54,009 bases of DNA from Caballeronia humi. GTDB taxonomy: Bacteria > Pseudomonadota > Gammaproteobacteria > Burkholderiales > Burkholderiaceae. The DNA lies in NCBI RefSeq assembly GCF_001544475.1, contig NZ_FCNW02000042.1, positions 1 through 54,009 on the forward strand, read 5' to 3'. Position numbers and translations under genes: made by a program. Shown piece by piece: positions 15,665 through 24,886 of this stretch (positions within the stretch are counted from its first letter, which is position 1; every line of letters starts with the position of its first letter). The notes under the pieces were generated by a model, which saw only the letters and a program-made list of their open reading frames with translations, had not been told where the DNA came from and made no database searches.

Positions 15665-17464
15665 TTATCCCTTCAGCCAGCGCTCGCGCCATTGTTTCGC
15701 CGGGCCGCGTCCGTCGACGGGCGAAAGCGTGTAGCGCGTGACTTCCGGCGCGTCGAGTTTCAGCTCCGTGCGGCGCAACTCGTCGCGTCGGAACGCGTGC
15801 ACTTCCACCTTCGCGCCCGGCAGATAGCGCGAAAGCAGCCCGTCGAGATTCGACCCGGTGACGCGCAGCCCGTCGATCGCCACCAGCACGTCGCCCGCCG
15901 ACAAACCCGCCTTCTGCGCCGCCCCGCCGTCGTGGACGACCGCGAGCGTGCAATCCGCGCCGCCGCGCGTGCGCGCGCCGAGCGACGGCTTGCCGGCGGT
16001 GCCGTTCGTCGCGAGATCGGTTGCGAGCGTGACGCCGAACGGCTCGAAGAGCGCGTCGAGCGGCAGGTCACGCGTGCCGTGGACGCCATCGCGAAAGAGC
16101 TTCCGCAGATCGGCGCCGGTGGCTTCGGCGAACAGCGCTTCGACTTCCGATTCCGCGATGCCGCGCGCCTTGCCGTTGTAGAAATCACGGCCGTAGCGTT
16201 GCCAGAGCAAGCGCATCACGTCGTCGAGCGACTTGCGGTTGGCGGTTTGCGCGCGAATCGACAAATCGAAGGCGAGCGCGATCAGCGAGCCTTTCTGGTA
16301 ATAGCTGACGATTGCGTTCGGCGAGTTTTCGTCGGCGCGGTAATACTTGACCCACGCGTCAAACGAGCTTTCCGCGACGGTCTGCTTCAGCCGGCCGCTG
16401 CCGCGCTGCACACCGGCGATCGTCTTGCCGACGAGCGTGAAATAGTCGCCCGCGTTGATCAGGCCGCTACGCACGAGCATCAGATCGTCGTAATAGGACG
16501 TGAAGCCCTCGAACAGCCACAACAGCGACGTGTAATTCTCCTGCGACAGATCGTACGGCGCGAACGCCGCCGGCTTGATGCGCTTCACGTTCCACGTATG
16601 GAAATACTCGTGGCTGCACAGGCCGAGATACGTGCGATAGCCGTCGGTCATCTCGGCGCGGCCCTGCACCGGCAGATCGCCGCGATTGCAGATCAGCGCC
16701 GTCGACGCGCGATGCTCCAGCCCGCCATAACCATCCGCGACGGCGACCGTCATGAACACATAGCGATCGACCGGCGCCTTTTTCGTGCGCGGCTCGAACA
16801 GCGCGATCTGCGCCTCGCAGACGCGCTTCAGGTCCGCCGCAAGCCGGTTCATATCGAGATTGGTCACGCGGCCCGAGATCACGATGTCGTGCTTCACGCC
16901 GTGCGCGCTGAAGCTGCCGAGCGCGAATTCGCCGAGCGTCACCGGGTGATCGGCGAGTTCGTCGTAGTTCTGCGCCTGATACGTGCCGAAGCCGTAGCGC
17001 TTCGTGCCGCGCGCCTCCGGGAGCGCCGTCGCGACGCGCCAGTTGCGATACGCCGCGCCCTGCGGCGCCTGGATATCGACGGAGCATGGCGCATCAGCCT
17101 GTCCCTCTACCGCGAGGAACACGCTCGTGCCATTGAAGAAGCCGACGGTGTCGTCGAGATGCGCGGCGCGCACCGACATGTCCCAGCCGTAGACCTCATA
17201 GCGCAGCGTGATCGGGCCGTCGTGCGGCGCCACTTGCCACGCGTGCTTGTCGATTTTCTCGATCCCAATCCGGCGGCCCGCCGCGTTGAACGCCTGCAGC
17301 GTCACGATGTTGCGCGCGAACTCGCGGATCATGTAGCTGCCGGGAATCCACACGGGGAGCATGAAGCGCTGCCCGGCCGGATCGGGCTCGGCGACGGTCA
17401 GCGTCACTTCGAACAGATGCGCGGCGGGATTCTTCGGAACGATGGTGTACTGGATCGGATTCAT
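15665..17464 (-). CDS. M61-family glycyl aminopeptidase with PDZ domain
   Basis: Protein of 599 aa with the M61 layout: N-terminal beta domain (MNPIQYTIVPKNPAAHLFEV), a gluzincin catalytic domain with the zinc motif HEYFHTWNVKRIKP, where the glutamate after the first His is catalytic, and a C-terminal PDZ domain (GGAAQKAGLSAGDVLVAIDG). Related enzymes remove N-terminal glycine and alanine. No signal peptide is seen, so I infer a cytosolic place. The ATG at 17464 has AAGGACA upstream; an in-frame ATG ten codons earlier is less likely. azoR lies downstream on the same strand after 143 bp. Confidence 0.88.
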   Translation of the reverse strand: MNPIQYTIVPKNPAAHLFEVTLTVAEPDPAGQRFMLPVWIPGSYMIREFARNIVTLQAFNAAGRRIGIEKIDKHAWQVAPHDGPITLRYEVYGWDMSVRAAHLDDTVGFFNGTSVFLAVEGQADAPCSVDIQAPQGAAYRNWRVATALPEARGTKRYGFGTYQAQNYDELADHPVTLGEFALGSFSAHGVKHDIVISGRVTNLDMNRLAADLKRVCEAQIALFEPRTKKAPVDRYVFMTVAVADGYGGLEHRASTALICNRGDLPVQGRAEMTDGYRTYLGLCSHEYFHTWNVKRIKPAAFAPYDLSQENYTSLLWLFEGFTSYYDDLMLVRSGLINAGDYFTLVGKTIAGVQRGSGRLKQTVAESSFDAWVKYYRADENSPNAIVSYYQKGSLIALAFDLSIRAQTANRKSLDDVMRLLWQRYGRDFYNGKARGIAESEVEALFAEATGADLRKLFRDGVHGTRDLPLDALFEPFGVTLATDLATNGTAGKPSLGARTRGGADCTLAVVHDGGAAQKAGLSAGDVLVAIDGLRVTGSNLDGLLSRYLPGAKVEVHAFRRDELRRTELKLDAPEVTRYTLSPVDGRGPAKQWRERWLKG

Positions 17465-17545
17465 CGTGCTTGTCCTTTTTATATTGCGGCTCACGTGCTG
17501 CGGCTCGCTTCGACGGCAGGCCGGAATCGGCGGCCAGAAATCAGA

Positions 17546-17566
17546 AGAGGCGCGTTGCGCGCCTCT
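17546..17566. terminator. GC-rich hairpin downstream of dsbC
   Basis: Perfect 9-bp stem AGAGGCGCG/CGCGCCTCT with a TTG loop, 20 bp beyond the dsbC stop. No T-run follows on either strand, so it may protect the 3' end or act as a weak terminator. Confidence 0.5.
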
Positions 17567-17586
17567 CGTCGGGATGATTCAGGAAC

Positions 17587-18315
17587 TCAGCGAACCGCCG
17601 ACAGTTCCTTTTCCAGCCGGTCGGCCGGCACGGCGCCCGGCAGGCGGCGGCCATCGGCGAGGAAGACGGTCGGCGTGCCGGTCACGTTCATCGACTTGCC
17701 GAGCTGCATGTTCTTGTCGATCGCGGTGGTGTCGCAGCTCGCGAGCGCCGGTGTCTTGTGGTCGAGCATCCAGCCTTCCCAAGCCATCGCGCGGTCCTTC
17801 GCGCACCAGATCGACTTCGATTTCGTCGTCGAATCCGGCGAGAGCACCGGATACAGGAACGTGTAGACGGTCACGTTGTCGACGGATTTCAACGTCGTTT
17901 CGAGTTGTTTGCAGTACGGGCAGTTCGGGTCGGAGAACACCGCGATCTTGCGGCTGCCATTGCCCTTCACCACCTTCACCGCGTTCTCGAACGGCAGCTT
18001 CGCGAAGTCGATCTTGTTGGTTTCCGCGAGCCGCGCTTCCGTCAGATTGCTGCGCGTGCGCGTGTCGACGAGGTCGCCGAGCAGCACGTAGTTGCCGGTC
18101 GCGTCGCTGTAGACGATCTGTGTCCCGAGGTTGATCTCATAAAGCCCCGGAATCGGCGACTTCTCGACGCTCTTGATGGTCGCGTCGCCCATGCGCGATT
18201 GCAGCGTCGACTTGAGTTTGTCGGTGGTCTGGTCGGCTTGCGCCGAGCAACCGATGCCGAAGATCGCGCCGAGCATGGCAGCGGCGACAACGGCTGAACG
18301 AAGAGTATTTTTCAT
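17587..18315 (-). CDS. dsbC: Periplasmic disulphide isomerase DsbC
   Basis: Thiol:disulphide interchange protein of 242 aa. An N-terminal signal peptide (about 1-27, ending CSAQA-D) exports it. A dimerisation domain (about 30-90) is followed by a thioredoxin domain with the active-site CPYC (Cys132, Cys135) in SDPNCPYCKQLE and the cis-Pro loop TGTPT. Two further cysteines (SIWCAKD and LASCDTT) match the structural disulphide of E. coli DsbC. It reshuffles wrong disulphides and is kept reduced by DsbD. The next gene upstream on this strand is the ubiH-type hydroxylase, 59 bp away. Confidence 0.92.
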   Translation of the reverse strand: MKNTLRSAVVAAAMLGAIFGIGCSAQADQTTDKLKSTLQSRMGDATIKSVEKSPIPGLYEINLGTQIVYSDATGNYVLLGDLVDTRTRSNLTEARLAETNKIDFAKLPFENAVKVVKGNGSRKIAVFSDPNCPYCKQLETTLKSVDNVTVYTFLYPVLSPDSTTKSKSIWCAKDRAMAWEGWMLDHKTPALASCDTTAIDKNMQLGKSMNVTGTPTVFLADGRRLPGAVPADRLEKELSAVR

Positions 18316-18374
18316 GCGAATTCCTGTGATTCCTGAAAGGCGCGCCGCTTTTTGAGCCAAGGCGCGCCGCGTGA

Positions 18375-19547
18375 TTAACCGAGCGCCGCCGAGACCAGCC
18401 AGCGCTTGACGAGCGGTTGCGCGCCGACGAGCGCCATGCCCGTGTTGCGCACCGCTCGCGCGAACGTGCCCGGCACGGAAAAGAGTTTTTGCAGGCCGTC
18501 GGTTGCGACGACGAGCTTTTGAATATCCTCGCGACGCGCCCGTTCGTAGCGTCGCAACAGCACGGGATCGCCGAGGTCGCGGAACGCTTCCTTGTTCGCG
18601 AGAACGTCGGCGAGCGCGGCGACGTCGCGCAGGCCGAGGTTCATGCCTTGTCCCGCGAGCGGATGGATCAGATGCGCCGCATCGCCGACGAGCGCCACGC
18701 GCGGCGCGATCAGCCGGTCGACCGTTTGCAGCGCGAGCGGAAAACCCTGCGCCGGTGTCACGCATTCAAGCGCGCCGAGCATGTTCTGCGTCGCCGTTTC
18801 GACTTCAGCCGCGAGCTGCGCCGGATCGAGGGCGAGGAGCGCGTCGGCGTGATCGGTGCGTGCGGACCAGACGAGCGACACGTGATCGCCCGGCAACGGC
18901 AGCAAAGCGATGATTTCGGTGTCGCGGAACCACTGGTACGCCGTCTCGCCGTGCGGCTTCTCGGCCTTGAAATTCGCGACGACGCCCGTCTGCCGGTAAT
19001 CGCGCCGCGTTGCCTTCGAACCGATTTGCGCGCGGACCCAGGAATGCGCACCATCCGCGCCGACAACCAGATCCGCCTCCAGCGTCTCGCCGCTCGCGAG
19101 CGTGACGTGCGCGGCGGCGTCCTCGACGGTCATGCCTTGCGCGCGCGAGTCGAACCACGAGAGGTTCGGCTGGAAGCGCAGCGCGGTATCGAGCGAGCTT
19201 TCGATCAGCGACGATTCCACGATCCACGCCAGTTGCGGCACCGACGCCTGGAACGCGGAGAAGTGCAGTTCAGCGTGGGTATCGCCGAAAACGCGCATGT
19301 CGAAGACAGGGCCCAGGCGCGAGCGATCGAGCGCCTGCCAGACGCGCAGCCGTTCCAGCAGCGCCTGCGAACTCGATGACAGCGCATAGATGCGCGAATC
19401 GAACGCCGCGCCCGCCGGCAGCACCGCGGCGGGCGCGGCGACGAGCGCCGTGCGCAGGCCGGACTGGGTCAGCGCGAGCGCCGCCGTCTTGCCGACGAGC
19501 CCGCCGCCGACGACCACCGCGTGGAAAGTCTGGGGATGGGAAGTCAT
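18375..19547 (-). CDS. UbiH/Coq6-family FAD-dependent hydroxylase (ubiquinone synthesis)
   Basis: Class A flavoprotein monooxygenase of 390 aa. It has the N-terminal FAD motif VVVGGGLVGKTAALAL, the DG motif LVVGADGAHSWVR, and the UbiH-type signature GDAAHLIHPLAGQGMNLGLRD. These enzymes hydroxylate the polyprenyl-phenol ring during ubiquinone synthesis; which ring carbon cannot be told from sequence, so no single symbol (ubiH, ubiF, ubiI) is given. The start at 19547 gives the FAD motif its usual place near residue 12. It is divergent from ychF. Confidence 0.85.
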   Translation of the reverse strand: MTSHPQTFHAVVVGGGLVGKTAALALTQSGLRTALVAAPAAVLPAGAAFDSRIYALSSSSQALLERLRVWQALDRSRLGPVFDMRVFGDTHAELHFSAFQASVPQLAWIVESSLIESSLDTALRFQPNLSWFDSRAQGMTVEDAAAHVTLASGETLEADLVVGADGAHSWVRAQIGSKATRRDYRQTGVVANFKAEKPHGETAYQWFRDTEIIALLPLPGDHVSLVWSARTDHADALLALDPAQLAAEVETATQNMLGALECVTPAQGFPLALQTVDRLIAPRVALVGDAAHLIHPLAGQGMNLGLRDVAALADVLANKEAFRDLGDPVLLRRYERARREDIQKLVVATDGLQKLFSVPGTFARAVRNTGMALVGAQPLVKRWLVSAALG

Positions 19548-19745
19548 CTGGGCATTATAGCTGCGGGGTTTGGCGCGATCGGGGCCGGATTGCCGGCGTG
19601 ACGCGGCGTTACAATAGCGCTTTGCCCGGCCGCTCGACGTGGCCACCCGTTGCGCGCGGTCCGCTGCGGCTTTTTGCCCCGGGTCCGCACGCGCGATCAG
19701 CGAAACTCACGCGGCCCGCGCCGTTTCACCAGTTCGAAGGATTCC

Positions 19746-20840
19746 ATGAGCCTCCAATGCGGCATCGTCGGCTTGCCTAACGTCGGCAAGTCCACTCTTT
19801 TCAATGCACTGACCAAGGCGGGGATTGCCGCCGAAAACTATCCGTTCTGCACGATCGAGCCGAATGTCGGCGTGGTCGAGGTGCCGGACGCGCGGCTGCA
19901 GAAGCTCGCCGACATCGTCAAGCCGGAGCGCATCCTGCCGGCGGTGGTCGAATTCGTCGATATCGCCGGGCTGGTCGCGGGAGCGAGCAAGGGCGAGGGC
20001 CTGGGCAACCAGTTCCTCGCGAACATCCGCGAAACCGATGCGATCACGCACGTCGTGCGCTGTTTCGAGGACGAGAACGTGATTCACGTCGCGAACAAGA
20101 TCGACCCGCTCGCTGATATCGAAGTAATCAACACCGAACTCGCGCTCGCCGATCTGGCAACGGTCGAAAAGGCGCTCACGCGTTATTCGAAGGCGGCGAA
20201 GTCGGGTAATGACAAGGAAGCGGGAAAGCTGGTCGCGGTGCTGGAACGAGTTCGCGCGCAGTTGGATCAGGCGAAGCCGGTCCGCGCGCTCGATTTCTCC
20301 GACGACGAGCGTCTGCTGATCAAACCGTTTTGCCTGATCACGTCGAAGCCGACGATGTACGTCGCCAACGTGAAGGAGAACGGGTTCGAGAACAATCCTT
20401 ATCTGGATGCGGTGCGCAAGCACGCTGAGACGGAGAATGCGCCGGTGGTCGCGGTGTGCGCGGCGATCGAAGCGGAAATCGCCGATCTGGATGATGCCGA
20501 TAAACAGGAGTTTCTCGCGGATATCGGTATGGAAGAGCCGGGGTTGAACCGGGTTATTCGGGCGGGTTATAAACTGCTTGGATTGCAGACTTACTTTACG
20601 GCCGGTGTGAAAGAAGTGCGCGCGTGGACGATTCATATTGGTGATACCGCGCCTCAGGCGGCGGGCGCGATTCATACTGACTTTGAGCGTGGGTTTATTC
20701 GCGCACAGACTATCGCGTTTAATGATTTTATTGGTTTCAAGGGCGAGCAAGGCGCGAAAGAAGCTGGGAAGATGCGGGCGGAAGGGAAGGAGTATGTGGT
20801 CCATGACGGTGATGTGATGAACTTCCTTTTTAACGTGTAA
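19746..20840 (+). CDS. ychF: Redox-regulated ATPase YchF (OLA1)
   Basis: Obg-related P-loop protein of 364 aa, the usual length, that binds ribosomes and hydrolyses ATP more readily than GTP. G1 is GLPNVGKSTLFNALT, G3 is in FVDIAGLVAGASKGEGLGN, and a TGS domain forms the C-terminus (LQTYFTAGVKEVRAWTI, GAIHTDFERGFIRAQT). In E. coli it responds to oxidative stress. A TACAAT box at 19610-19615 may be the -10, giving a leader of about 120 nt. A GAAGGA sequence precedes the ATG. The last third uses noticeably more A/T-ending codons than the rest. Confidence 0.95.
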   Translation: MSLQCGIVGLPNVGKSTLFNALTKAGIAAENYPFCTIEPNVGVVEVPDARLQKLADIVKPERILPAVVEFVDIAGLVAGASKGEGLGNQFLANIRETDAITHVVRCFEDENVIHVANKIDPLADIEVINTELALADLATVEKALTRYSKAAKSGNDKEAGKLVAVLERVRAQLDQAKPVRALDFSDDERLLIKPFCLITSKPTMYVANVKENGFENNPYLDAVRKHAETENAPVVAVCAAIEAEIADLDDADKQEFLADIGMEEPGLNRVIRAGYKLLGLQTYFTAGVKEVRAWTIHIGDTAPQAAGAIHTDFERGFIRAQTIAFNDFIGFKGEQGAKEAGKMRAEGKEYVVHDGDVMNFLFNV

Positions 20841-20875
20841 GCGTCAAGAACTGTTGTAAAGCGCTTGTCAAAGAA

Positions 20876-20911
20876 AGCGGAGTCCCCGATAAAGGGGCTC
20901 CGCTTTTTTTT
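20876..20911 (+). terminator. ychF terminator
   Basis: Stem AGCGGAG-T-CCCC paired with GGGGCTCCGCT, loop GATAAA, followed by eight T. Strong rho-independent terminator 36 bp after the stop. Confidence 0.88.
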
Positions 20912-21051
20912 GCCCGTTTCATTCGCATAACGGATGAAGCGCCGGCATTCCTGATCTGCCGATCCCCAAACCGGAAGAAATGCTGAATCACGAGGAAGCG
21001 GAAAAATAAATGCAGCAAATTAATAACCGTTAATCCTTAGGATAGCCACTG

Positions 21052-21531
21052 ATGTCGTCAATCAAACAGACCTTGAACCGCTTTTCGCAATCGACGTGGG
21101 ACATTTCGTATCTTCGCGGCGCGATGATCGTCATCTTTTTCTTCTTCGGCTACTCGAAGTGGTTTCCTTATGAAGCCGAAGGGCTTTTTCCGCTGCTGAG
21201 CCACAGCCCGATTCTTTCATGGACGCTCGGCGCTTTTGGGAAGCTTGGCGCGAGTCATGCGCTGGGCGTCGCCGAATGGACCATCTGCACGCTGATGATT
21301 CTGGGGATCTGGTTCCCGCGTCTGGCGGTTGCCGGCGCACTGGGCTCGCTCGCGACGTTCGCGACGACCACCACGCTGATTTTCTCGACGCCGGGTGCAT
21401 GGGAGGCATCGGCCGGCGGCTTCCCGGCGATGGGCGGCGCAACCGGCTTCCTCCTCAAGGACATCGTGCTGTTCGGCGCATCGCTCGTGTTGCTGAAGGC
21501 GGGGTTGAAGCGGGTTCAGCGGCGGGAATGA
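21052..21531 (+). CDS. DUF417 (YkgB/RclC-like) inner-membrane protein
   Basis: Polytopic protein of 159 aa with about four membrane segments (around 22-40, 70-88, 92-112 and 133-150). It matches the DUF417 family: LRGAMIVIFFFFGYSKWFPYEAEGL and GFLLKDIVLFGASLVLL. E. coli RclC of this family helps survive reactive chlorine; whether this one does is unknown, as no rclA or rclR gene is near. AGGA lies about 9 nt before the ATG. The 140-bp stretch upstream has a short frame that may be a gene remnant. Confidence 0.82.
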   Translation: MSSIKQTLNRFSQSTWDISYLRGAMIVIFFFFGYSKWFPYEAEGLFPLLSHSPILSWTLGAFGKLGASHALGVAEWTICTLMILGIWFPRLAVAGALGSLATFATTTTLIFSTPGAWEASAGGFPAMGGATGFLLKDIVLFGASLVLLKAGLKRVQRRE

Positions 21532-21896
21532 GCCGCTAAGACCGTGAGTCGTCGTGGATGACGCGCCTCTGCCCGACGCCGCGACGGCACCGACAGCTTC
21601 AGCCGCCATCGCTCCGGCACCTGCTCGCGGCATGGCTGCGTGGCGGCGTGGCGGCGTGGCAATAGCGCCGCGCTCGAATCCGCAGCAGCCTCGGCGCACC
21701 CCGCCCGTCCTCGCGAAGTACAATGACTCCTCTCCCGCAGGCGCCGTTCGCGCGACTCCGGGAACGCGCGCCGCCCGCTGGCATCGGCGCAACGCGCGAA
21801 GCAGACGACGCATCGCATCCGCCGGGCTCGCGCATCCGTTGCCAGCGCGCGCAATCCGGGCCCTCTCCCCGACAACCCAACACCTACCGCACACAC
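21532..21896 (+). other. Intergenic region without a supported gene
   Basis: 365 bp between the DUF417 gene and ettA. Frames here are Ala/Arg/Pro-rich and look like shadows. It holds a short tandem array of the octamer GTGGCGGC (about 21640-21660) and a TACAAT box at 21719-21724 that could be the -10 for ettA. No hairpin terminator with a T-run was seen. Confidence 0.5.
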
Positions 21897-23564
21897 ATGG
21901 CCCAATACGTCTTCACCATGAACCGCGTCGGCAAAATCGTCCCGCCGAAGCGCCAGATCCTGAAAGACATCTCCCTTTCCTTCTTCCCCGGCGCGAAGAT
22001 CGGTCTGCTCGGCCTGAACGGTTCCGGCAAATCCACGCTGATCCGCATCATGGCGGGCGTCGATAAAGACATCGAAGGCGAAGCCACGCCGATGCCGAAC
22101 CTCAACATCGGCTATCTCCCGCAGGAACCGCAACTCGACCCGCAGCAAACCGTGCGCGAAGCGGTCGAATCCGGCCTCGGCGACGTCTTCAGCGCGCAGA
22201 AAAAGCTCGACGAAATCTACGCGGCCTACGCCGAACCGGACGCCGACTTCGACGCCCTCGCCGCCGAGCAAGCCAAATACGAAGCGATTCTCGCGACGAG
22301 CGACGGCGGCTCGCCCGAGCAGCAACTCGAAGTCGCCGCCGACGCGCTGCGCCTGCCCGCGTGGGACGCGAAAATCGAACACCTGTCGGGTGGCGAGAAA
22401 CGCCGCGTCGCGCTCTGCAAGCTGTTGCTGCAAAAGCCCGACATGCTGCTCCTCGACGAACCGACCAACCACCTGGACGCCGAATCCGTCGACTGGCTCG
22501 AACAGTTCCTGACGCGCTATCCGGGCACCGTCGTCGCGGTGACGCACGATCGCTACTTCCTCGATAACGCCGCCGAATGGATTCTGGAACTCGACCGCGG
22601 CCACGGCATCCCGTGGAAGGGTAACTACAGCAGCTGGCTTGACCAGAAACAGGACCGCCTGAAGCAGGAAGAATCAACGGAATCCGCGCGGCAGAAGGCG
22701 CTCAAGAAGGAACTGGAATGGGTGCGCCAGAACCCGAAGGGCCGTCAGGCGAAATCGAAGGCACGGATCGCGCGTTTCGAGGAGCTGAACAGCCAGGAAT
22801 ACCAGAAGCGCAATGAAACGCAGGAAATCTTCATCCCCGTCGGCGACCGGCTGGGCAACGAAGTCATCGAGTTCAAGAACGTCACCAAGGCCTACGGCGA
22901 TCGCCTGCTGATCGACAACCTCAGCATGAAGATTCCGGCGGGCGCGATCGTCGGGATCATCGGGCCGAACGGCGCCGGTAAATCGACGCTGTTCCGCATG
23001 CTCACCGGCAAGGAAACGCCGGATTCGGGCGAAATCGTCACCGGTCCGACCGTCAAGCTCGCCTATGTCGACCAGAGCCGCGACGCGCTCAATAGCACCA
23101 AGACCGTCTTCGAGGAAATCTCCGGCGGCGCTGACGTACTCACGGTCGGCAAGTACGAAACGCCGTCGCGGGCGTATATCGGACGCTTCAACTTCAAGGG
23201 CGGCGACCAGCAGAAGAACGTCGGCAGCCTGTCCGGCGGGGAGCGCGGGCGTCTGCATCTTGCGAAGACGCTGATCGCGGGCGGCAACGTGCTGCTGCTC
23301 GACGAGCCGTCGAACGACCTCGACGTCGAAACGCTGCGCGCGCTCGAAGACGCGCTGCTCGAATTCGCCGGCTCCGTGATGGTGATTTCGCACGATCGCT
23401 GGTTCCTCGACCGGATCGCGACGCACATCATCGCGTTCGAAGGCGATTCGCAAGTGACGTTTTTCAACGGCAACTATCAGGAATACGAGGCCGACAAGCG
23501 CAACCGCCTCGGCGAGGAAGCGGCAAAACCGAAGCGCCTGCGCTACAAGCCTATTACACGCTGA
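21897..23564 (+). CDS. ettA: Energy-dependent translational throttle protein EttA
   Basis: ABC-F ATPase of 555 aa, exactly the length of the E. coli protein. There are two ABC domains, each with Walker A (GLNGSGKST near 39-47 and GPNGAGKST near 357), signature (HLSGGEKRRVALCKLL and SLSGGERGRLHLAKTL) and Walker B (MLLLDEPTNHLD and VLLLDEPSNDLD), joined by a charged linker. The N-terminus MAQYVFTMNRVGKIVPPKR is typical. EttA binds the ribosomal E site and gates the first peptide bond by ADP/ATP ratio. The frame stays open upstream to 21723, but family length and N-terminus support 21897. Confidence 0.95.
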   Translation: MAQYVFTMNRVGKIVPPKRQILKDISLSFFPGAKIGLLGLNGSGKSTLIRIMAGVDKDIEGEATPMPNLNIGYLPQEPQLDPQQTVREAVESGLGDVFSAQKKLDEIYAAYAEPDADFDALAAEQAKYEAILATSDGGSPEQQLEVAADALRLPAWDAKIEHLSGGEKRRVALCKLLLQKPDMLLLDEPTNHLDAESVDWLEQFLTRYPGTVVAVTHDRYFLDNAAEWILELDRGHGIPWKGNYSSWLDQKQDRLKQEESTESARQKALKKELEWVRQNPKGRQAKSKARIARFEELNSQEYQKRNETQEIFIPVGDRLGNEVIEFKNVTKAYGDRLLIDNLSMKIPAGAIVGIIGPNGAGKSTLFRMLTGKETPDSGEIVTGPTVKLAYVDQSRDALNSTKTVFEEISGGADVLTVGKYETPSRAYIGRFNFKGGDQQKNVGSLSGGERGRLHLAKTLIAGGNVLLLDEPSNDLDVETLRALEDALLEFAGSVMVISHDRWFLDRIATHIIAFEGDSQVTFFNGNYQEYEADKRNRLGEEAAKPKRLRYKPITR

Positions 23565-23600
23565 TGATCGCGCTAACCCGCTGATTTGTATTAACAAAAC

Positions 23601-23623
23601 CGCGCGCCCAATGCGGGCGCGCG
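23601..23623. repeat. GC-rich hairpin downstream of ettA
   Basis: Perfect 9-bp stem CGCGCGCCC/GGGCGCGCG with loop AATGC. The T-run lies on the minus-strand side only, so it is a weak candidate terminator for ettA. Confidence 0.45.
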
Positions 23624-23705
23624 CACCGACAACAGGCATAAAAATAGCGACCGTACAGCGCAATACGCCGCCTTGAAGCGCGGCGCCAACAAGGAGACTT
23701 GCGCA

Positions 23706-24833
23706 ATGGCGGCAGCGAAAGCGCGGCGGGTGGGAACGTGGGCAGTCGGCATCGTCGTCGCGTTGCTGGTGATCGCGGTCGGCGGATGGTTCTTCCTCGT
23801 CCACGAGATGAAGCAGCGCATCGTCGAGACGCTCGGGCCGCTCGGCTCAGTGGAGGAAATCGACGTCGGCTTCCCGCAGATCACGCTCTCGCGCGTGCGC
23901 CTGCGCGGCCCCGAAGGCTGGCCGACCGCCGATGCCATGCGCGCCGAGCGCATCGTCCTCGAACTCGACTTGCGCGACGCGCTGCGCAATCGCGTGCATC
24001 TGCGCAACGTTACCGTCGACAACTATTACCTCTCGATCTACCGCTCGCCCGACGGCCGCGTGCGCCTCCTGCCCGACCTGAAGGAAGCCGCGCAAAAAGC
24101 GGACGCCAGGGCCAACGACGAAGCCATCAAGCGCGCGAACGAGGAAAAGCTGATCGATCACGTCTCGTTCGAGCGCGGATCGATGGAGTTCTTCGACGGC
24201 TCCGTGCAGCAACAGCAGCCCTATCGCGTGCTGATCAGCGACGCGCGCGCGACCGTCGATCACGTTCATCTCCCCGCGCTCACCGAACGCACGTCCCTCT
24301 CGATGACGGGCTCGATCAAGGGTCCGTCGCACACGGGCGCGGTGACGTTCGGCGGCTGGATGGTGATCGCAACGAAAGACTCGCAGACGCGCACCACGTT
24401 GCGCAACGTCGACATCTCGACGCTCGATCCCTATCTGCTGAAAAAATCCGGCGCGAAGGCGACGGTCACAGGCGGCACGATCGACCTCACGCTCGATGCC
24501 GCCGTGCGCGACTCCCGCATCCACGCGCCCGGCACGGTGGTGCTGAATCACCTGCAACTGAGCGAAGGCGGCAACGCGCTCGACACCTTCATGTCGATTC
24601 CGATCAAGGCCGCGATCGCGGCGCTGAAGGATCGCAAGGAGCAGATCAAGCTCGATTTCGTCCTCGATGGCGACCTCCGCGATCCGAAGTTCTCGCTCAA
24701 CGAAAGTCTCTCGAAAAAACTCGCGGCGGGATTCGCGAAGGCGCTCGGCGTCAGCGCGGAAGGCGTCGCGAAGGGAGCGGGAGACACTGTCAAAGGCATT
24801 GGCAACGCGCTGATGAACCTGCTCAAAAAATGA
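23706..24833 (+). CDS. DUF748/AsmA-like membrane-anchored protein
   Basis: Protein of 375 aa with one N-terminal transmembrane anchor (about 11-33, AVGIVVALLVIAVGGWFFLV) and a large periplasmic region of repeating beta character (VDNYYLSIYRSPDGRVRLLPDL, RNVDISTLDPYLLKKSGAKA, GGTIDLTLDAAVRD). This fits the DUF748 branch of AsmA-like proteins, relatives of which move lipids between membranes. No single motif proves function. AAGGAGA lies 9 nt before the ATG. It stands alone between ettA and the cupin cassette. Confidence 0.75.
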   Translation: MAAAKARRVGTWAVGIVVALLVIAVGGWFFLVHEMKQRIVETLGPLGSVEEIDVGFPQITLSRVRLRGPEGWPTADAMRAERIVLELDLRDALRNRVHLRNVTVDNYYLSIYRSPDGRVRLLPDLKEAAQKADARANDEAIKRANEEKLIDHVSFERGSMEFFDGSVQQQQPYRVLISDARATVDHVHLPALTERTSLSMTGSIKGPSHTGAVTFGGWMVIATKDSQTRTTLRNVDISTLDPYLLKKSGAKATVTGGTIDLTLDAAVRDSRIHAPGTVVLNHLQLSEGGNALDTFMSIPIKAAIAALKDRKEQIKLDFVLDGDLRDPKFSLNESLSKKLAAGFAKALGVSAEGVAKGAGDTVKGIGNALMNLLKK

Positions 24834-24886
24834 TGCGCTGCACAACGATCGTGTCTTGACACTGCCCGCCTTCGAGGCGGAGCATG

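Noticed and set aside
17501..17566. Repeated GCGGCTC-type words around the dsbC 3' hairpin
   Set aside because: Explained by local base composition; only the 9-bp hairpin is significant.
15692..17866. A 724-codon plus-strand frame opposite the M61 peptidase
   Set aside because: Shadow of the peptidase gene; Arg/Ala-rich without recognisable domains.
21640..21660. Short tandem repeat of the octamer GTGGCGGC
   Set aside because: Only about two to three units in a GC-rich spacer; likely chance simple sequence, not a CRISPR or phase-variation tract in a gene.
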